Source of the DNA: Siccibacter colletis
GTDB taxonomy: Bacteria > Pseudomonadota > Gammaproteobacteria > Enterobacterales > Enterobacteriaceae
Reading direction: 5' to 3'
Assembly: GCF_000696575.1 (NCBI RefSeq)
Contig: NZ_JMSQ01000005.1
Coordinates: 1-64,000 of the forward strand
Length of the DNA: 64,000 nucleotides
Made by a program: the position numbers and the translations under genes. Shown here piece after piece: positions 10,206 to 18,892 of this stretch. Positions within the stretch are counted from its first letter, which is position 1, and each line of letters begins with the position of its first letter. The notes under the pieces were generated by a model. The model made no database searches. It saw nothing but the letters and a program-made list of their open reading frames with translations, and was not told the DNA's origin.

Positions 10206-10964
10206 TTACATGGTGTAGCCGAGCGACACGGTAGTGCGGCGATCGGTGTGATCCGGTGCAGAAGATGGTGGCTCAGAGTTCCACGTCAGGTTATAGGCGA
10301 CTTTGAGACCGAAATGGTCGTTAATCGCCACGTTGAGCGCGGTTTCAGAGTTAACGGTGGTGTCATCAGCACCGAAGACGGAAACGCCCTGAGTGAATTT
10401 CGCGTTGTCAGAGAACTGCCAGGCATACGTGCCGGACGCGTACCCTAACCCCTGGGTTTTATCTTCGCCGTTGGTGAATTCGTCGTAACGCACACCCGGA
10501 CCGAATTCCAGACGCAGGCTGTGCACCGGACCGTTGAGGATCTGGCGACCATAACCGAGGGTAGCGACATCACGCTGACGATAGCCGTTGTAGCGGTCGG
10601 TCAGCCAGCTGCCCTGGCCGAACAGGTAATCGCGATCGTTAACGTTGATGCGCGAACGCGCGCCCGCTGCATATTTCTCAGAGGAGCGTTCATCGTTGGA
10701 AGAGGTATTGCTGGCATTGCCCCACAGCGACCAGGCGGTGGTTTCGCCGTACCAGGTCATCTGAGTGTCAGCGGTCAGTGACGAACTTTCAGTATTGCCA
10801 GACTGTGCCTGATAACCGGCATGCAGGTTGCCTTCGAAAGGTTTTTTAGCGCTGGTTGGATCATCCATGACAGTAAAAACGGAATCATCGGCATACGCAG
10901 ATTGCGCCGCAATCATGCCTCCCGCAAGCATCATCGCTACGGGTACTGTCTTTAAAAGCTTCAT
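10206..10964 (-). CDS. ydiY: DUF481 outer-membrane beta-barrel protein YdiY
   Basis: 252 residues with a signal peptide (MKLLKTVPVAMMLAGGMIAAQSAYA) and a mature region of alternating polar/aromatic strands (HAGYQAQSGNTESSSLTADT, LRLEFGPGVRYDEF, GLKVAYNLTWNS) ending TVSLGYTM. This is the layout of DUF481 salt-induced outer-membrane proteins. Position beside pfkB agrees with E. coli ydiY. Function unknown; probably outer membrane. Confidence 0.93.
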   Translation of the reverse strand: MKLLKTVPVAMMLAGGMIAAQSAYADDSVFTVMDDPTSAKKPFEGNLHAGYQAQSGNTESSSLTADTQMTWYGETTAWSLWGNASNTSSNDERSSEKYAAGARSRINVNDRDYLFGQGSWLTDRYNGYRQRDVATLGYGRQILNGPVHSLRLEFGPGVRYDEFTNGEDKTQGLGYASGTYAWQFSDNAKFTQGVSVFGADDTTVNSETALNVAINDHFGLKVAYNLTWNSEPPSSAPDHTDRRTTVSLGYTM

Positions 10965-11253
10965 TTATCAAGTCCGTACAACAAAAAAAAGAGACCGACA
11001 CGGTCCCGGAATCTTTACTACGAATCAATAACTTCAGTGCCGCGTAAAGGTAACAAATTATAAAAAGGCCGCATTAACATAGCAATGAATTCCTGTTTCG
11101 TTTTTTGAATAAGAAGCCTCTCAAACTCGCATTAAATGAATAACTCTTTAGCGCGGATGACGCGCAATATTAATTTAATTATCAGCCGGTTATTTCTGCT
11201 GGATTGATAATCGGCTGCTACGCTTAGGACAGCTCATTCGCACAGGAGGGAAT

Positions 11254-12183
11254 ATGGTACGTATTTATACGCTTACGCTCGCCCCGTCGCTTGATAGCGC
11301 CACCATCACGCCGCAGATCTACCCCGAAGGTAAGCTGCGCTGCACCGCACCGGTGTTTGAACCGGGCGGCGGCGGCATCAACGTTGCGCGCGCTATTGCT
11401 CACCTCGGCGGCAAAGCCACCGCGATCTTCCCGGCAGGCGGTGCCACCGGGGAACATCTTACCGCCCTGCTGCTTGATGAGCAGGTCTCCGCTGACACCG
11501 TAAAAACCCAGGACTGGACGCGCCAGAATCTGCATGTCCACGTCGAGTCAGGCAGCGAACAGTATCGCTTCGTGATGCCCGGTGCGGCGCTGAGCGACAA
11601 CGAATTCCGCCAGCTGGAAGAGAAAGTGCTCGGTGTTGAGTCCGGCTCGATACTGGTGATAAGCGGCAGCCTGCCGCCCGGCGTGGACGTGAAGAAGCTG
11701 ACCCAGCTGATTCAGGCGGCTCAGCAACGGGGGCTGCGCATTATCGTCGACAGCTCCGGCGAGGCGCTCGCCGCCGCACTTGAGGTCGGCGGCCTGGAAC
11801 TGGTGAAGCCCAACCAGAAAGAGCTGAGCGGCCTGGTGAAACGCGACCTCGACGAGCCGGATGCTGTGCGTCAGGCCGCCATCGACCTGGTGAAAAGCGG
11901 TAAAGTGCGGCGCGTCGTGGTGTCACTTGGCCCGCAGGGCGCGCTGGCGGTCGATGGTGACAACTGCGTACAGGTGGTTCCGCCGCCGATGAAGAGCCAG
12001 AGTACCGTTGGCGCGGGCGACAGCATGGTCGGTGCCATGACGCTGAAGCTGGCGCAGGACGCTTCGCTTGAGGAGATGACGCGCTACGGCGTCGCCGCGG
12101 GCAGCGCCGCCACCATCAATAAAGGTACGCGACTGTGCGCCCGGGAAGATACCGATAAGATCTTCGCCTGGCTTAACCGCTAA
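11254..12183 (+). CDS. pfkB: 6-phosphofructokinase II
   Basis: Ribokinase/PfkB-family kinase phosphorylating fructose 6-phosphate with ATP. In E. coli it is the minor, tetrameric isozyme with allosteric ATP inhibition. The 309-residue product matches E. coli PfkB: the GGGGINVARAIAHLGG substrate-binding stretch (about 38-53), NXXE-type motif in KPNQKELSG, and the C-terminal VGAGDSMVGAMT signature with the catalytic Asp. GCACAGGAGGGAAT precedes the ATG. Followed by ydiZ and yniA in the E. coli order. Confidence 0.97.
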   Translation: MVRIYTLTLAPSLDSATITPQIYPEGKLRCTAPVFEPGGGGINVARAIAHLGGKATAIFPAGGATGEHLTALLLDEQVSADTVKTQDWTRQNLHVHVESGSEQYRFVMPGAALSDNEFRQLEEKVLGVESGSILVISGSLPPGVDVKKLTQLIQAAQQRGLRIIVDSSGEALAAALEVGGLELVKPNQKELSGLVKRDLDEPDAVRQAAIDLVKSGKVRRVVVSLGPQGALAVDGDNCVQVVPPPMKSQSTVGAGDSMVGAMTLKLAQDASLEEMTRYGVAAGSAATINKGTRLCAREDTDKIFAWLNR

Positions 12184-12252
12184 CCCGCGCTCGCGGGTGA
12201 TTTCCCGCGTTTCGACTATGCTAAAAAACGTTCGCGAACAATGAGGTGATGC

Positions 12253-12549
12253 ATGAGCAGCGATGATATTAAGCGTTTTGTGGTAACGATTACCGGGGGC
12301 GATCGCAGCCTGACCGATATCAACGAGCTGACCAACGCCATGACGCGCGGCGGGTTCGCCCTTACCGTGGCGGACGACGATGGCAAAGTACATGAGCTGG
12401 GTCCGCTAACGTTCAGCATCCTCGGCACGCTGGATGCCGATGAGGTAAAAAGCCTGGCCGAAGGGCTGGGCGAGTCGGCCCTGGATACCAGGCCAGACGT
12501 TGAGGTGACGCCGCTGGAGCAGTGGTTTAGCGAGAACGCCTCCCGCTAA
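12253..12549 (+). CDS. ydiZ: YdiZ, GhoS-like small protein
   Basis: 98 residues in the ydiZ position between pfkB and yniA, with TGAGGTGATGC ahead of the ATG. The predicted ferredoxin-like layout (strand IKRFVVTITGG, helix DINELTNAMTRGG, C-terminal VTPLEQWF) resembles GhoS, the mRNA-cleaving antitoxin of the type V GhoT/GhoS pair, and I recall YdiZ being placed in or near that family. No small membrane toxin like GhoT is seen beside it. The RNase activity is not established from the sequence. Confidence 0.8.
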   Translation: MSSDDIKRFVVTITGGDRSLTDINELTNAMTRGGFALTVADDDGKVHELGPLTFSILGTLDADEVKSLAEGLGESALDTRPDVEVTPLEQWFSENASR

Positions 12550-12621
12550 GCACCAGCGGCTCCCGCCGGGTGCAGCGCTGATGAAGCGCTGCGTCAGCCA
12601 GACCATCTGTGGAGAGACATT

Positions 12622-13482
12622 ATGTGGCAAGCCATTAGTCGTCTGTTACACGAGCAGTTCGGTGAGGGAGAGATCGAACAACGCACTGAGCTTCCCGGCG
12701 GGGAGATCCACGCCGCCTGGCGTATCCGCTATGCCGGACATGAGATTTTTGTGAAGTGCGACGAGCGGGAGCTGCTGCCGATCTTCACTGCCGAAGCCGA
12801 CCAGCTTGAATTATTGTCGCGCAGTCACACCGTGACGGTGCCGCAGGTCTACGGCGTCGGCAGCGATCGCGACTACAGCTTTGTGCTTCAGGAGTACCTT
12901 GCTCCGCGTCCGCTGGACGCCCACAACGCCTTTCTGCTGGGGCAGCAGCTGGCACGGCTTCACCAGTGGAGCGACCAGCCGCAGTTTGGCCTCGACTTTG
13001 ATAACGACCTCTCTACCACCCCGCAGCCCAATGCCTGGCAACGCCGCTGGTCCACCTTTTTTGCTGAACAGCGCATCGGCTGGCAGCTTGAGCTGGCGGC
13101 AGAGCGCGGTCTCGATTTTGGCGACATCGATCAGATAGTTGATGCGGTACAGCAGCAGCTCTCGTCGCATCAGCCACCGCCGTCGCTGCTGCACGGCGAT
13201 CTGTGGTCCGGCAACTGCGCCCTCGGCCCGCATGGCCCCTATATCTTCGATCCGGCCTGTTACTGGGGCGATCGCGAGTGCGACCTGGCGATGCTGCCGC
13301 TGCACAGTGACCAGCCGCCGCAGATCTATGACGGCTACCAGTCCGTTGCCCCGCTGCCGGCGGGTTTTCTGGAGCGACAGCCGCTGTATCAGCTGTATAC
13401 CCTGCTCAACCGCGCCATTCTGTTTGGCGGCGAGCATCTGATGGTGGCGCAGCGCGCGATGGAACGGGTACTGGCGGTGTAA
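12622..13482 (+). CDS. yniA: Fructosamine kinase family protein YniA
   Basis: 286 residues of the fructosamine/ketosamine-3-kinase family (protein-kinase-like fold). Visible are the ATP-lysine region (GHEIFVKCDERELL, about residues 38-52), the catalytic loop LLHGDLWSGNCALG (Asp as base) near 190, and the metal-binding FDPACYWGDRECDLAM near 210. Such enzymes phosphorylate ketosamines on glycated proteins or small molecules for repair. GTGGAGAGACATT precedes the ATG. Converges with yniB after 14 bp. Confidence 0.93.
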   Translation: MWQAISRLLHEQFGEGEIEQRTELPGGEIHAAWRIRYAGHEIFVKCDERELLPIFTAEADQLELLSRSHTVTVPQVYGVGSDRDYSFVLQEYLAPRPLDAHNAFLLGQQLARLHQWSDQPQFGLDFDNDLSTTPQPNAWQRRWSTFFAEQRIGWQLELAAERGLDFGDIDQIVDAVQQQLSSHQPPPSLLHGDLWSGNCALGPHGPYIFDPACYWGDRECDLAMLPLHSDQPPQIYDGYQSVAPLPAGFLERQPLYQLYTLLNRAILFGGEHLMVAQRAMERVLAV

Positions 13483-13496
13483 TACCGCCAGCAGGC

Positions 13497-14033
13497 TCAG
13501 ATAAAGCCGAGCAGGGAGAAGCAGAGGTAACCCAGCACGATAACGATGACGGGCAGCACATAGAGCGGGAAGATCTGCAGGAAGATGGTGTGGCGCGGCA
13601 CCATGATTTTGCTTTCGAGCTGTTCGCGACTCAGGCCGTCTGCCCCTTTTGCGCGCTCAAGGATCAGCTGATCCTCTACCCCTTCACGCAGGAACTTCGC
13701 CTGACGGCTCATGCGCGCCCCGGACGCCTGCAGCGCCAGACCAACAAAGATCAGCGCAAAGATGACCCAGAACATCAGGTTCAGGGAGCGACCAAAATCC
13801 GGGGTCGGCGAGTTGAACCAGAACAGATTCAGGAACGGGGTATTAAAACGCATCATGTCGATCATCACATGAGCAAAATCGAGCATGACCGCATTGATAC
13901 CTGCCTGCTTCTCGCTGTGCGCGTACATATACTTCAGTACGGAAATCAGGGTTGAAAGCAGCGATGGAATGAAAATCACCCAACCGGCAATGCGCTTCAG
14001 GATGGCGATGCGTCCAGCTTGTTGATACGTCAT
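13497..14033 (-). CDS. yniB: YniB family inner-membrane protein
   Basis: 178 residues matching E. coli YniB (MTYQQAGRIAILKRIAGWVI start, ends CFSLLGFI). Three hydrophobic segments: about 15-35 (WVIFIPSLLSTLISVL), 85-105 (LMFWVIFALIFVGLAL) and 155-178. The frame is open for 18 codons further upstream, but the chosen ATG follows AAGGGGAACC and gives the family length. Function unknown. Confidence 0.93.
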   Translation of the reverse strand: MTYQQAGRIAILKRIAGWVIFIPSLLSTLISVLKYMYAHSEKQAGINAVMLDFAHVMIDMMRFNTPFLNLFWFNSPTPDFGRSLNLMFWVIFALIFVGLALQASGARMSRQAKFLREGVEDQLILERAKGADGLSREQLESKIMVPRHTIFLQIFPLYVLPVIVIVLGYLCFSLLGFI

Positions 14034-14182
14034 TGGTTCCCCTTGATAAAGACGCCTTGATTCAGCGTTAAGTCTACCTGCTCGCACCTGATTTCGCCTG
14101 TTCTTTCATGCCGTTTGATCGCGCAGGCGTTATGTGTCAGTTTTAGCGCAGTGCATTTTCCCCTTCATTACAGGAGTAGTCG

Positions 14183-14851
14183 ATGACCCCTTCTCGTCAG
14201 ATCCTCGCCGCAATTTTCGATATGGATGGTTTGCTGATTGACTCTGAGCCGCTGTGGGACCAGGCCGAGCTGGAGGTGATGGCAAGCCTGGGCGTAGATA
14301 TTTCCCGCCGTGACGAGCTGCCCGATACTCTCGGTCTGCGCATCGATATGGTGGTGGATCTCTGGTTCGCCCAGCAGCCGTGGAACGGGCCGGACAACGC
14401 GGAAGTTACGCAACGTATTATCAGTCGCACATTAACGCTGGTGGAAGAGAAACAGCCGCTGCTGCCCGGCGTACTGGCCGCAGTGCAGCTGTGTAAAGCC
14501 CAGGGGCTGAAAGTGGGCCTGGCGTCGGCCTCGCCACTGCACATGCTGGAGCGCGTGCTGGCGATGTTCGATCTGCGTGACTATTTCGATGCCCTCGCAT
14601 CGGCAGAGCATCTGCCTTACAGTAAGCCGCATCCACAGGTGTATCTGGATGCCGCCGCGAAGCTTGGCGTTGACCCGCTCACCTGCGTCACGCTGGAAGA
14701 TTCGGTCAACGGCATGATTGCTGCCAAAGCGGCGCGGATGCGCTCCATCGTGGTGCCGGCGCACGAGAACCGCGCAGACACGCGCTGGGCGCTGGCGAAC
14801 GTCAAGCTCGACTCACTGGAAGCGCTGCGCCCTGAGCATCTGCTGGGCTAA
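14183..14851 (+). CDS. hxpB: Hexitol phosphatase B (HAD family)
   Basis: 222-residue haloacid-dehalogenase phosphatase, syntenic with E. coli yniC/hxpB, which acts on sugar and sugar-alcohol phosphates, including 2-deoxyglucose 6-phosphate. Motif I is DMDGLLIDSE near residue 13 (nucleophile and acid Asp), motif II SAS near 117, motif III Lys near 150 (SKPHPQVY), motif IV TLEDSVNG. A helical cap domain lies after motif I. Cytoplasmic. Confidence 0.94.
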   Translation: MTPSRQILAAIFDMDGLLIDSEPLWDQAELEVMASLGVDISRRDELPDTLGLRIDMVVDLWFAQQPWNGPDNAEVTQRIISRTLTLVEEKQPLLPGVLAAVQLCKAQGLKVGLASASPLHMLERVLAMFDLRDYFDALASAEHLPYSKPHPQVYLDAAAKLGVDPLTCVTLEDSVNGMIAAKAARMRSIVVPAHENRADTRWALANVKLDSLEALRPEHLLG

Positions 14852-14909
14852 TCCTGCCGGGCGCGATAAGCGCCCGTTAACCGTCATTTGGTGACGCCAT
14901 TCCGCTTTC

Positions 14910-14924
14910 TGAAACCTCGTTTCA
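14910..14924 (+). promoter_or_regulatory. KdgR-type operator upstream of kduD
   Basis: TGAAAC-CTC-GTTTCA is a perfect 6-bp inverted repeat with 3-nt spacer, matching the core of the KdgR repressor box (TGAAACNNNGTTTCA) known from pectin/hexuronate catabolism in Dickeya and E. coli. It lies about 90 bp before kduD, which acts in that pathway. Confidence 0.75.
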
Positions 14925-15013
14925 GTTTAATTTGAGTTTTCATACCGCCCTGCCTAAGCTCATCTCATCCGGGACGGCGTTGCCGTTTCTTACTGAGTGA
15001 AAACGAGGAAGCG

Positions 15014-15775
15014 ATGATGGGTGATGCCTTCAACCTGGCCGGGAAAGTGGCCATCGTCACCGGGTGCGATACCGGGCTGGGACAGGGAATGACGCTGGGT
15101 CTTGCCGGGGCCGGGTGCGATATTGTGGCGGTAACCCGCAAAACGCCCACAGAGACGCAGCAGAAAGTCCAGGCTCTGGGACGCCGCTTCACGGCAGTGC
15201 AGGCCGATCTTGGCACCCTTGAGCCCGTCGAGCGCATCATCAGCCACGCGCTGGATACCTTCGGTAAGGTGGATATTCTGGTGAATAACGCCGGCACCAT
15301 CCGCCGGGCCGATGCCATTGATTTCAGCGAGCAGGACTGGGATGAAGTCATCGATCTCAACCTGAAGTCGCTGTTCTTCCTCTCTCAGGCGGTGGCAAAA
15401 CAGTTCATCAGCCAGGGCAGCGGCGGCAAAATCATCAATATTGCCTCCATGCTCTCATTCCAGGGCGGAATACGCGTTCCCTCTTACACCGCCTCCAAAA
15501 GCGGGGTGCTGGGCCTCACGCGCCTGCTGGCCAATGAATGGGCGCCGCACCATATCAACGTCAACGCTATCGCGCCGGGTTACATGGCTACCAACAATAC
15601 CCAGGCGCTGCGTGAGGATGCGGAGCGCAATCAGCAGATCCTCGACCGTATCCCCGCAGGCCGCTGGGGCACGCCCGAGGATCTCGCCGGACCGGTGGTG
15701 TTTCTCGCCTCGGGCGCGTCGGATTATGTCAACGGCTATACCCTGGCGGTGGACGGCGGCTGGCTGGCGCGTTAA
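15014..15775 (+). CDS. kduD: 2-dehydro-3-deoxy-D-gluconate 5-dehydrogenase (KduD)
   Basis: 253-residue short-chain dehydrogenase: NAD-binding TGCDTGLGQG near residue 17, NNAG near 92, catalytic Ser in NIASMLS, and YTASK (Tyr/Lys) near 158. The sequence is close to KduD, which interconverts the diketo and keto forms of 3-deoxy-gluconate in unsaturated galacturonide breakdown. GAGGAAGCG precedes the ATG. There is no kduI or other pathway gene beside it, so it stands alone between yniC and ydjM; the KdgR-type box upstream supports the assignment. Confidence 0.88.
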   Translation: MMGDAFNLAGKVAIVTGCDTGLGQGMTLGLAGAGCDIVAVTRKTPTETQQKVQALGRRFTAVQADLGTLEPVERIISHALDTFGKVDILVNNAGTIRRADAIDFSEQDWDEVIDLNLKSLFFLSQAVAKQFISQGSGGKIINIASMLSFQGGIRVPSYTASKSGVLGLTRLLANEWAPHHINVNAIAPGYMATNNTQALREDAERNQQILDRIPAGRWGTPEDLAGPVVFLASGASDYVNGYTLAVDGGWLAR

Positions 15776-15817
15776 ACGTCACTAAAGGTAAATTGTTACA
15801 CCGTCACTACTTCCGTC

Positions 15818-15855
15818 TACTGTATAAAAACCCTATACTGGATGAATCGACAGCT
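15818..15855 (+). promoter_or_regulatory. Two LexA boxes upstream of ydjM
   Basis: TACTGTATAAAAACCCTATA (15818-15837) keeps a perfect left half-site; TACTGGATGAATCGACAGCT (15836-15855) fits CTGT-N8-ACAG with one change. E. coli ydjM is a LexA target with two boxes, as I recall it. The boxes overlap the likely -10 (TATACT), so repression by blocking polymerase is plausible. Confidence 0.75.
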
Positions 15856-15870
15856 CCAGCGGGTTTTATC

Positions 15871-16461
15871 ATGACGGCGGAAGGCCATCTGCTTTTTTCT
15901 ATTGCCAGTGCGGTGTTTGCCAAAAATGCCGAACTCACGCCGGTGCTCGCGGATGGCGACTGGTGGCATATTATTCCGTCTGCCATTCTCACCTGTCTGC
16001 TGCCGGACATCGACCACCCGAAGTCGTTTCTCGGGCAGCGCCTGAAATGGGTGTCAAAACCCATCGCCCGGGCGTTTGGTCATCGCGGTTTTACCCACAG
16101 CCTGTTGGCGGTGTTTGCGGTGCTGACCTTCTTCTATTTACAGGTACCGGAAACCTGGGTCGTACCGCCGGATGCGATTCAGGGCATGGTGGTGGGTTAT
16201 CTCAGCCACATCGCCGCCGATATGATTACTCCCGCCGGCGTACCGCTGCTGTGGCCCTGCCGCTGGCGCTTCCGCCTGCCGTTACTGATGCCGCAAAAAG
16301 GGAACCAGCTGGAGCGCGTGCTGTGCATGGCCTTCTTTGCCTTTGCCATCTGGATGCCGCAGGGGCTGCCGGAAAACAGCGTCATCCGCGCCTCGTCTCA
16401 GCTGATCAACTCGCTGCAAAACGGCTTTAACCGCTTTATTTCTCCTCACTCCGGTCAATAA
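15871..16461 (+). CDS. ydjM: SOS-regulated inner-membrane protein YdjM
   Basis: 196 residues of the YdjM/DUF457 membrane-bound metal-dependent hydrolase-like family. Conserved metal-type motifs DIDHPKSFLGQRLKW (about 47-61) and GHRGFTHSLL (about 70-79) lie between hydrophobic segments, four or five in total. The reading frame is open 26 codons upstream, but ATG 15871 starts MTAEGHLLFS as in E. coli and gives the same length; the upstream part covers the LexA boxes. Enzymatic role unproven. Confidence 0.93.
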   Translation: MTAEGHLLFSIASAVFAKNAELTPVLADGDWWHIIPSAILTCLLPDIDHPKSFLGQRLKWVSKPIARAFGHRGFTHSLLAVFAVLTFFYLQVPETWVVPPDAIQGMVVGYLSHIAADMITPAGVPLLWPCRWRFRLPLLMPQKGNQLERVLCMAFFAFAIWMPQGLPENSVIRASSQLINSLQNGFNRFISPHSGQ

Positions 16462-16595
16462 GCAAACAAAACACGTCTTTTTGTCATAAACCATTCCATT
16501 TGGATATAAGGGCGCGTGCGAGCCATCTGCTAACCTTGCGCCATAAAGGCACGACAAAGGCGCGTGCCTGCAAATAATAAATCAGGAGAACGGGG

Positions 16596-17987
16596 ATGAA
16601 CTTTCCTTTAATCGCGAACATTGCGGTGTTCGTCATTCTGCTGCTGGGGCTGGCGAAAGCCAGTAAAGCGCAGTGGAGCCTCGCCAAAAAAGTGCTGGTG
16701 GGTCTGGTCATCGGTGTGGTGTTCGGTCTGGCGCTGCACGCGATCTATGGCGACAACAGCCAGGTGCTGAAAGATTCCATTCAGTGGTTCAACATCGTCG
16801 GTAACGGCTATGTGCAACTGCTGCAGATGATCGTAATGCCGCTGGTCTTCGCCTCGATTCTGAGCGCGGTAGCCCGTCTGCATAACGCCGCCTCGCTGGG
16901 TAAAATCAGCTTCCTGACCATCGGCACGCTGCTGTTCACCACGCTGATTGCCGCGCTGGTCGGCGTGCTGGTCACCAACCTGTTTGGCCTGACCGCCGAA
17001 GGCCTGGTGCAGGGTACCGCTGAGAGCGCGCGCCTGACGGCGATTGAAACCAACTACGCCGGGAAGGTTGCAGACCTGACCGTGCCGCAGCTGCTGCTCT
17101 CCTTCGTACCGAAAAACCCGTTTGCCGATCTTACCGGCGCGAACCCAACCTCTATCATCAGCGTAGTGATCTTCGCCGCCTTCCTGGGCGTCGCTGCGCT
17201 GAAACTGCTGAAAGACGATGCGCCGAAAGGCCAGCGCGTACTGGTGGCCATCGATACCCTGCAGAGCTGGGTGATGAAGCTGGTGCGTCTGGTGATGCTG
17301 CTGACGCCGTACGGTGTGCTGGCGCTGATGACCAAAGTCGTTGCCGGCTCTAACCTGCAGGACATCATCAAGCTCGGCAGCTTCGTGGTCGCCTCGTACC
17401 TCGGTCTGGCGATCATGTTCGGCGTGCACGCCCTGCTGTTGGCCGTTAACGGCGTCAGCCCGCTGCGCTTCTTCCGCAAGGTGCTGCCGGTTCTGACCTT
17501 CGCCTTCACCAGCCGCTCCAGCGCCGCTACTATCCCGCTGAGTGTGGAAGCCCAGACCCGTCGTCTTGGCGTACCGGAAGCGATCGCCAGTTTCTCCGCG
17601 TCCTTCGGTGCCACCATCGGCCAGAACGGCTGTGCGGGTCTTTACCCGGCGATGCTGGCGGTGATGGTTGCTCCGACTATCGGTATCAACCCGCTGGACC
17701 CGGTGTGGATCGCAACGCTGGTCGGTATCGTCACCCTCAGCTCTGCCGGTGTTGCGGGCGTGGGCGGCGGGGCCACCTTTGCCGCGCTGATCGTTCTGCC
17801 AGCGATGGGCCTGCCGGTGACGCTGGTCGCCCTGCTGATCTCCGTTGAACCGCTGATCGACATGGGCCGCACCGCCCTGAACGTAAGCGGCTCCATGACC
17901 GCCGGTACGCTCACCAGCCAGTGGATGAAGCAGACCGACAAAGCGGTAATGAACAGCGACGAGGAAGCCGAACTGGCGCACCGTTAA
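16596..17987 (+). CDS. tcyP: L-cystine:cation symporter TcyP
   Basis: 463-residue inner-membrane transporter of the dicarboxylate/amino acid:cation symporter (DAACS) family, equal in length to E. coli TcyP (YdjN), the lower-affinity cystine importer. Eight or so membrane segments are visible, with the family's re-entrant serine-rich stretch ([15 protein letters not shown], about 305-320) and [16 protein letters not shown] and [12 protein letters not shown] motifs in the substrate site. ATCAGGAGAACGGGG precedes the ATG. Followed by a strong terminator. Confidence 0.96.
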   Translation: MNFPLIANIAVFVILLLGLAKASKAQWSLAKKVLVGLVIGVVFGLALHAIYGDNSQVLKDSIQWFNIVGNGYVQLLQMIVMPLVFASILSAVARLHNAASLGKISFLTIGTLLFTTLIAALVGVLVTNLFGLTAEGLVQGTAESARLTAIETNYAGKVADLTVPQLLLSFVPKNPFADLTGANPTSIISVVIFAAFLGVAALKLLKDDAPKGQRVLVAIDTLQSWVMKLVRLVMLLTPYGVLALMTKVVAGSNLQDIIKLGSFVVASYLGLAIMFGVHALLLAVNGVSPLRFFRKVLPVLTFAFTSRSSAATIPLSVEAQTRRLGVPEAIASFSASFGATIGQNGCAGLYPAMLAVMVAPTIGINPLDPVWIATLVGIVTLSSAGVAGVGGGATFAALIVLPAMGLPVTLVALLISVEPLIDMGRTALNVSGSMTAGTLTSQWMKQTDKAVMNSDEEAELAHR

Positions 17988-17997
17988 TCGCACGCAC

Positions 17998-18036
17998 AAA
18001 AAAACCTGCGCGGTGCTGCATCGCGCAGGTTTTTTT
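17998..18036. terminator. Bidirectional terminator after tcyP
   Basis: AAAAAACCTGCGCG / CGCGCAGGTTTTTT around a 9-nt loop, with A and T runs on the two flanks, between convergent tcyP and the antitoxin gene. Confidence 0.9.
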
Positions 18037-18077
18037 ATGGGCGGAATTCAGTGAATGCGTTGTTTTCGCCGGAAAGA

Positions 18078-18440
18078 TTAGCCGTACCGGGATGAGGTTG
18101 CGAGTCGAACGCCCGCGGCGCGGGTTAACTCAGTGATCGTCGTGATGGTCGGGTTGCCATTTTCCGACAGCGCACGATAGATGTGCTGGCGTGAAAGCCC
18201 GGTTTTTTTGGCAATCTCGCTGACGCCGCCCCGGGCTTCAATAACCTGACGGAGAGCGATAAGGAACGCGCTCACGCCGCCTGGCTCGTAAATCCCTTCC
18301 AGCGCGGTCTGCAAATAGATTTCAGCATAGTCCGGATCCGCGCGCAGCTCTTCAACCATTGCAGCATCATGATCTACGGCAGCCGGAGAAGTTACGCTGA
18401 CCTCGTTAAGCTCTGTTACCTGTTCGATGTGGTCACTCAT
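18078..18440 (-). CDS. HigA-like antitoxin with helix-turn-helix
   Basis: 120 residues. The C-terminal part is the addiction-module antidote helix-turn-helix: FLIALRQVIEARGGVSEIAKK then TGLSRQHIYRALSENGNPT (about 58-98). The N-terminal 50 residues are acidic, as expected for toxin binding. It overlaps the toxin frame by 4 bp (ATGA), toxin first, the HigBA order. It would neutralise the toxin and repress the pair; a palindrome upstream of the toxin is a candidate operator. The antitoxin looks intact while the toxin does not. Confidence 0.88.
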   Translation of the reverse strand: MSDHIEQVTELNEVSVTSPAAVDHDAAMVEELRADPDYAEIYLQTALEGIYEPGGVSAFLIALRQVIEARGGVSEIAKKTGLSRQHIYRALSENGNPTITTITELTRAAGVRLATSSRYG

Positions 18441-18771
18441 TTTGTCAGTCTCGCGTGATAATCGTTGAGATAACCTACTGCTTTATCAATATCGTCATCC
18501 TGGGTGCTTTTATCACCACCGATTAACAGCAAAATAATCGCTCCTTTATCCATTGCGTAATACACCCGATAGCCCGGACCGCAATCTATGCGTATGCCCA
18601 CACGCCCTGTCTTTCAAACTTGTGATCGCCAAAGTTTCCGGCGGTTGCTCGCGCAACGCGGATGTCGATCCTTGCTGCGGCCTGGGGGTTTTTCCGTCTG
18701 AGCTTACTAATCCAGTCCGTGTATGGAACGTGGTTATTGTGGTCCTGATAACGTTTTGCAATATAAAGCAT
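18437..18771 (-). pseudogene. HigB/RelE-type toxin, frameshifted
   Basis: Two pieces of one protein lie in different frames. The 5' piece, MLYIAKRYQDHNNHVPYTDW to DHKFERQGVW, breaks at about 18590. The 3' piece reads RIDCGPGYRVYYAMDKG and ends in KAVGYLNDYHARLTK just over the antitoxin ATG. Joined by restoring one base they give about 111 residues, the size of the Gp49-like HigB family, with its typical IDCGPGYRVYY and LLIGGDKSTQ motifs. These RelE-fold toxins cut mRNA on the ribosome. As written, translation stops after GVWAYA, removing the C-terminal half. Either a real inactivating deletion or a sequencing error. ATG 18771 has GAGG 5 nt upstream. Confidence 0.85.
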
Positions 18772-18835
18772 CATCACCTCGCCTTCCTGGCCTGAGATAA
18801 TTGTCGCTTATAAAGGACATTGCCACAAGGTGATT

Positions 18836-18853
18836 TGTCACTTTTAAGTGACA
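18836..18853. promoter_or_regulatory. Palindrome upstream of the toxin-antitoxin pair
   Basis: TGTCACTT-TT-AAGTGACA, an 8-bp perfect inverted repeat about 65 bp before the toxin start, a usual place for an autoregulatory operator. Function inferred from position only. Confidence 0.45.
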
Positions 18854-18892
18854 GCGGGCTATGGCGGAGCCGGGGGTTAAAACGCGCCTGGC

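Noticed and set aside
14858-14873. GC-rich hairpin after yniC as a terminator
   Set aside because: GGGCGC / GCGCCC stem but no following T run on either strand.
16608-17999. 463-codon minus-strand frame opposite tcyP
   Set aside because: Exact antisense of a conserved transporter, with composition full of Gln, Arg, His and Gly as expected from reading GC-rich third positions backwards; no ribosome site.
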